Shown: positions 62,341 through 64,000 of the stretch, in pieces
Layout: every line of letters begins with the position of its first letter
How positions within the stretch are numbered: position 1 is the first letter of the stretch
Source of the DNA: Pythium myriotylum
Lineage: Eukaryota; Oomycota; Peronosporomycetes; Pythiales; Pythiaceae
NCBI GenBank assembly: GCA_023091665.1
Contig: JALJCQ010000014.1
Location: 1,798,001-1,862,000 of the forward strand
Direction: 5' to 3'
Length of the DNA: 64,000 bases
Notes under the pieces: generated by a model
What the model saw: only the letters and a program-made list of their open reading frames with translations
The model's database searches: none
Told to the model about the DNA's origin: nothing
Translations under genes and position numbers: made by a program

Positions 62341-64000
62341 ATGGTGACAGCAGGTGAGGCGAGGCGCTCAGCGCTCTATGAGGGGACGTTGGAGAAGAAG
62401 CGACGTACAGGCGGCTGGAAAAAGAAGTTCTTTGTGCTGACAGCATCCCACTTTATCTACTTCGACTCAAGCGAGCCAGCGGCGACGTCGCGGTCGACAA
62501 TGGCGTCCTTCGACATCTTGCGGGTCGAAACGTTAGACGCCGATGGGACATCACGGGTGTTTCTTCTGCATCTTTATCGCAAGAAGAAAGAGTTCCGAGC
62601 CCCGACGACGGAAGAGCGAGACGCATGGGTTCGGGCATTGTCATCCGTCGCGGCATTCAAGCTGGACGGCTCCAAAAACGACAACTCCACTGCTTCTACC
62701 CTCGAAATAGGAGGCACTAGTCCACCAGACCAAGAGGAAGGCATAGCTAGTGATCATTGCCTTAAAGAAAATTGTCCAGCGCCTCCATCGACGACCGATA
62801 TGATTGTTGCCGCAGTTCAGAGTGAGCAACCCCCTACCCGATCCACGAACTCTGTCGATTTGGCGATGATATGTGAACGGATGAAAAGGGTCTTCAACAA
62901 TCAGATCCAGACCAGCAAATCGTTTGCCGCTCGTGACGTAATCGATTTTGTGATCAAGCAAACTGAATTGAACCGCGAGCAGGCTATTGATGTGGGCCAG
63001 CAGCTCATAGACGCCAAGCTTATCGTGCCCTTGAAATCTCATGTATTCGAGGAGTTGGACTCTAGTAGCCGATTTCGGTTTCATGATACAGTATCCCAGC
63101 GACAGCCCAAGAACCATCTCAACATGCGATCTCGATCAATCCAAGAACTAATGGGTAGTTGCAACTTTGAGCCCAGAAAGTACGCACAAGATTTCTTAAA
63201 GAAGCACTCCAGCGACAAGATTGAACAGCATTGCGAAAATCTCATTTCGCAGAAAGAGCAAACAATCGAGGCGCTGAAGGGCGAAATTAGCGCGAACTAT
63301 TCCTCATTCATACGAGCTTCGACACAGACAAAAACAATGGAGAACAGTGTCTTCCAGCTTAAGTCACTCGTATTAGAGTGCAAACGGTCCATCCAGTCGC
63401 TGAAGGAAGTGCCTTTGGATACTAGTCTTTGTGAGTACTCGCAGAAACTTTGCTCAGAAACTTTGCTCGTGTTGTTACCTGACGGTTTAGATTTTTGGAC
63501 AGCGAATAGAGATGCCCCTCGTCTCGAATTGACAACAAGAAAAGCCGATGAGCAAGCGAAGCGATTAATTCTCGAAGAATTTATCCATGATCTTGAAGTC
63601 TCTCTCCACGAGCATGCTTACAATGACTTTGCAAAACTCGTACTCGACTACAAACACAAGATACAGCAAAACCCGGATTATTCAAGCTCTGATCAAAAAA
63701 TTCGAGTCAATCAACTAGTGGAAAAATTCACGCGGCGTTTGGTCGAGGAATTCAACGCTTCGATGCAAGCATCCGAACGTATGCACAAGAAGGAGGATCA
63801 CCTGAAGTACCTTATCCAGTTGGGCGAGCCGGCGTTAGCAACTGAAATGTGTCTGCAAAACTATTCAGTTCAAATTGCGTTGCAACTACGACATGTCCCG
63901 TCGTATGGCAATCAACTGAACTATGTCATCAACCTATCCCGCACCTTCTTCACTTCGTTGCTTGTCTGCTACGAAGACTATGAGCACAGGTGTGTGTTTT
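62341..64000 (+). CDS. EXO84: PH-DEP-EXO84-type exocyst protein (partial)
   Basis: Exon 62341-63430, intron 63431-63490 (60 nt), exon from 63491 to a probable donor at 63990; the gene continues past the window. The order is unusual. A PH domain comes first (residues about 12-110: Y-E-G-T-L-E-K-K, W-K-K-K-F-F-V-L, a Trp near D-A-W-V-R-A-L). A DEP-like domain (about 180-250) follows: M-K-R-V-F, F-A-A-R-D-V-I-D-F-V-I, A-K-L-I. Then comes the EXO84 N-terminal helix (F-E-P-R-K-Y-A-Q-D-F-L-K-K) and a second EXO84-like part with D-L-E-V-S-L-H-E. Exocyst tethers secretory vesicles to the plasma membrane. The assignment rests on motif memory for the helix block. Confidence 0.75.
   Translation, partial: MVTAGEARRSALYEGTLEKKRRTGGWKKKFFVLTASHFIYFDSSEPAATSRSTMASFDILRVETLDADGTSRVFLLHLYRKKKEFRAPTTEERDAWVRALSSVAAFKLDGSKNDNSTASTLEIGGTSPPDQEEGIASDHCLKENCPAPPSTTDMIVAAVQSEQPPTRSTNSVDLAMICERMKRVFNNQIQTSKSFAARDVIDFVIKQTELNREQAIDVGQQLIDAKLIVPLKSHVFEELDSSSRFRFHDTVSQRQPKNHLNMRSRSIQELMGSCNFEPRKYAQDFLKKHSSDKIEQHCENLISQKEQTIEALKGEISANYSSFIRASTQTKTMENSVFQLKSLVLECKRSIQSLKEVPLDTSLCEYSQKLCSETLLVLLPDGLDFWTANRDAPRLELTTRKADEQAKRLILEEFIHDLEVSLHEHAYNDFAKLVLDYKHKIQQNPDYSSSDQKIRVNQLVEKFTRRLVEEFNASMQASERMHKKEDHLKYLIQLGEPALATEMCLQNYSVQIALQLRHVPSYGNQLNYVINLSRTFFTSLLVCYEDYEHRCVF

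Noticed and set aside
63438..63470. Tandem duplicated 14-bp unit within the EXO84 intron
   Set aside because: A short local repeat inside a 60-nt intron (two copies of AGAAACTTTGCTC). No function is suggested.

Overview
The window is nuclear DNA of an oomycete, most likely a Phytophthora/Pythium-type species. Three things point there: an elicitin-like secreted protein with six cysteines and a GPI-type tail (27.8-28.3 kb); compact genes separated by about 50-850 bp on both strands with short GT-AG introns (mostly 55-76 nt); and typical oomycete domain combinations such as a CaM-kinase-like enzyme with a PH domain and a cyclic-nucleotide-binding patatin lipase. An IFT57-type protein suggests a species with flagellate zoospores. 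I saw no rRNA or tRNA gene, CRISPR array, intact transposon or prokaryotic island.

Layout. 0-5 kb: tail of an ankyrin-repeat gene, then a multi-exon LRR-IQ-WW-B-box scaffold gene. 5.9-11.7 kb: PH-CaMK kinase (+) facing a CNB-patatin phospholipase (-). 11.8-14.9 kb: Rsa3-like ribosome-assembly protein, DOT1-type methyltransferase and F-box protein. 15-19.7 kb: a minus-strand run of kinesin, NECAP and bystin. 19.9-23.1 kb (+): RhoGDI, then a NEK kinase fused to an IFT57-like module. 23.5-28.3 kb: POT transporter (-), unknown protein (+), elicitin (-). 28.4-36.7 kb: ELP1, double peroxiredoxin Q and membrane-anchored papain-like protease (all -) around a small orphan (+). 36.8-42.6 kb: PREY, small ORFs, ELYS/HOS1-like protein, PX-RING ligase, a frame-disrupted ORF and an unlisted OST4 microprotein. 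43-50.9 kb: mitochondrial DnaJ, two ABM paralogues, a pseudokinase, TDP1 and beta-carbonic anhydrase. 51.3-56.3 kb: TAF12, a domesticated MULE transposase, a HIT protein and MED8. 56.4-64 kb: an intron-rich stretch with Rab1, a PHD-RCC1 protein, an EH-domain protein and a PH-DEP-EXO84 gene running off the end.

Most genes are housekeeping and need not act together, though several share themes: vesicle traffic (NECAP, Rab1, EH protein, EXO84, PX-RING), cytoskeleton and cilium (kinesin, RhoGDI, NEK-IFT57), transcription and chromatin (DOT1, ELP1, TAF12, MED8, PHD-RCC1) and ribosome biogenesis (bystin, Rsa3-like).

The strongest candidates for something undescribed are the NEK-IFT57 fusion, the MULE-derived protein with a degenerate DDE triad, the MAP3K-like pseudokinase, and the PHD-RCC1 and PH-DEP-EXO84 architectures. 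Many genes were reconstructed by joining exons by eye at GT-AG sites that keep frame and family motifs. These joins are inferences until RNA-seq is seen.
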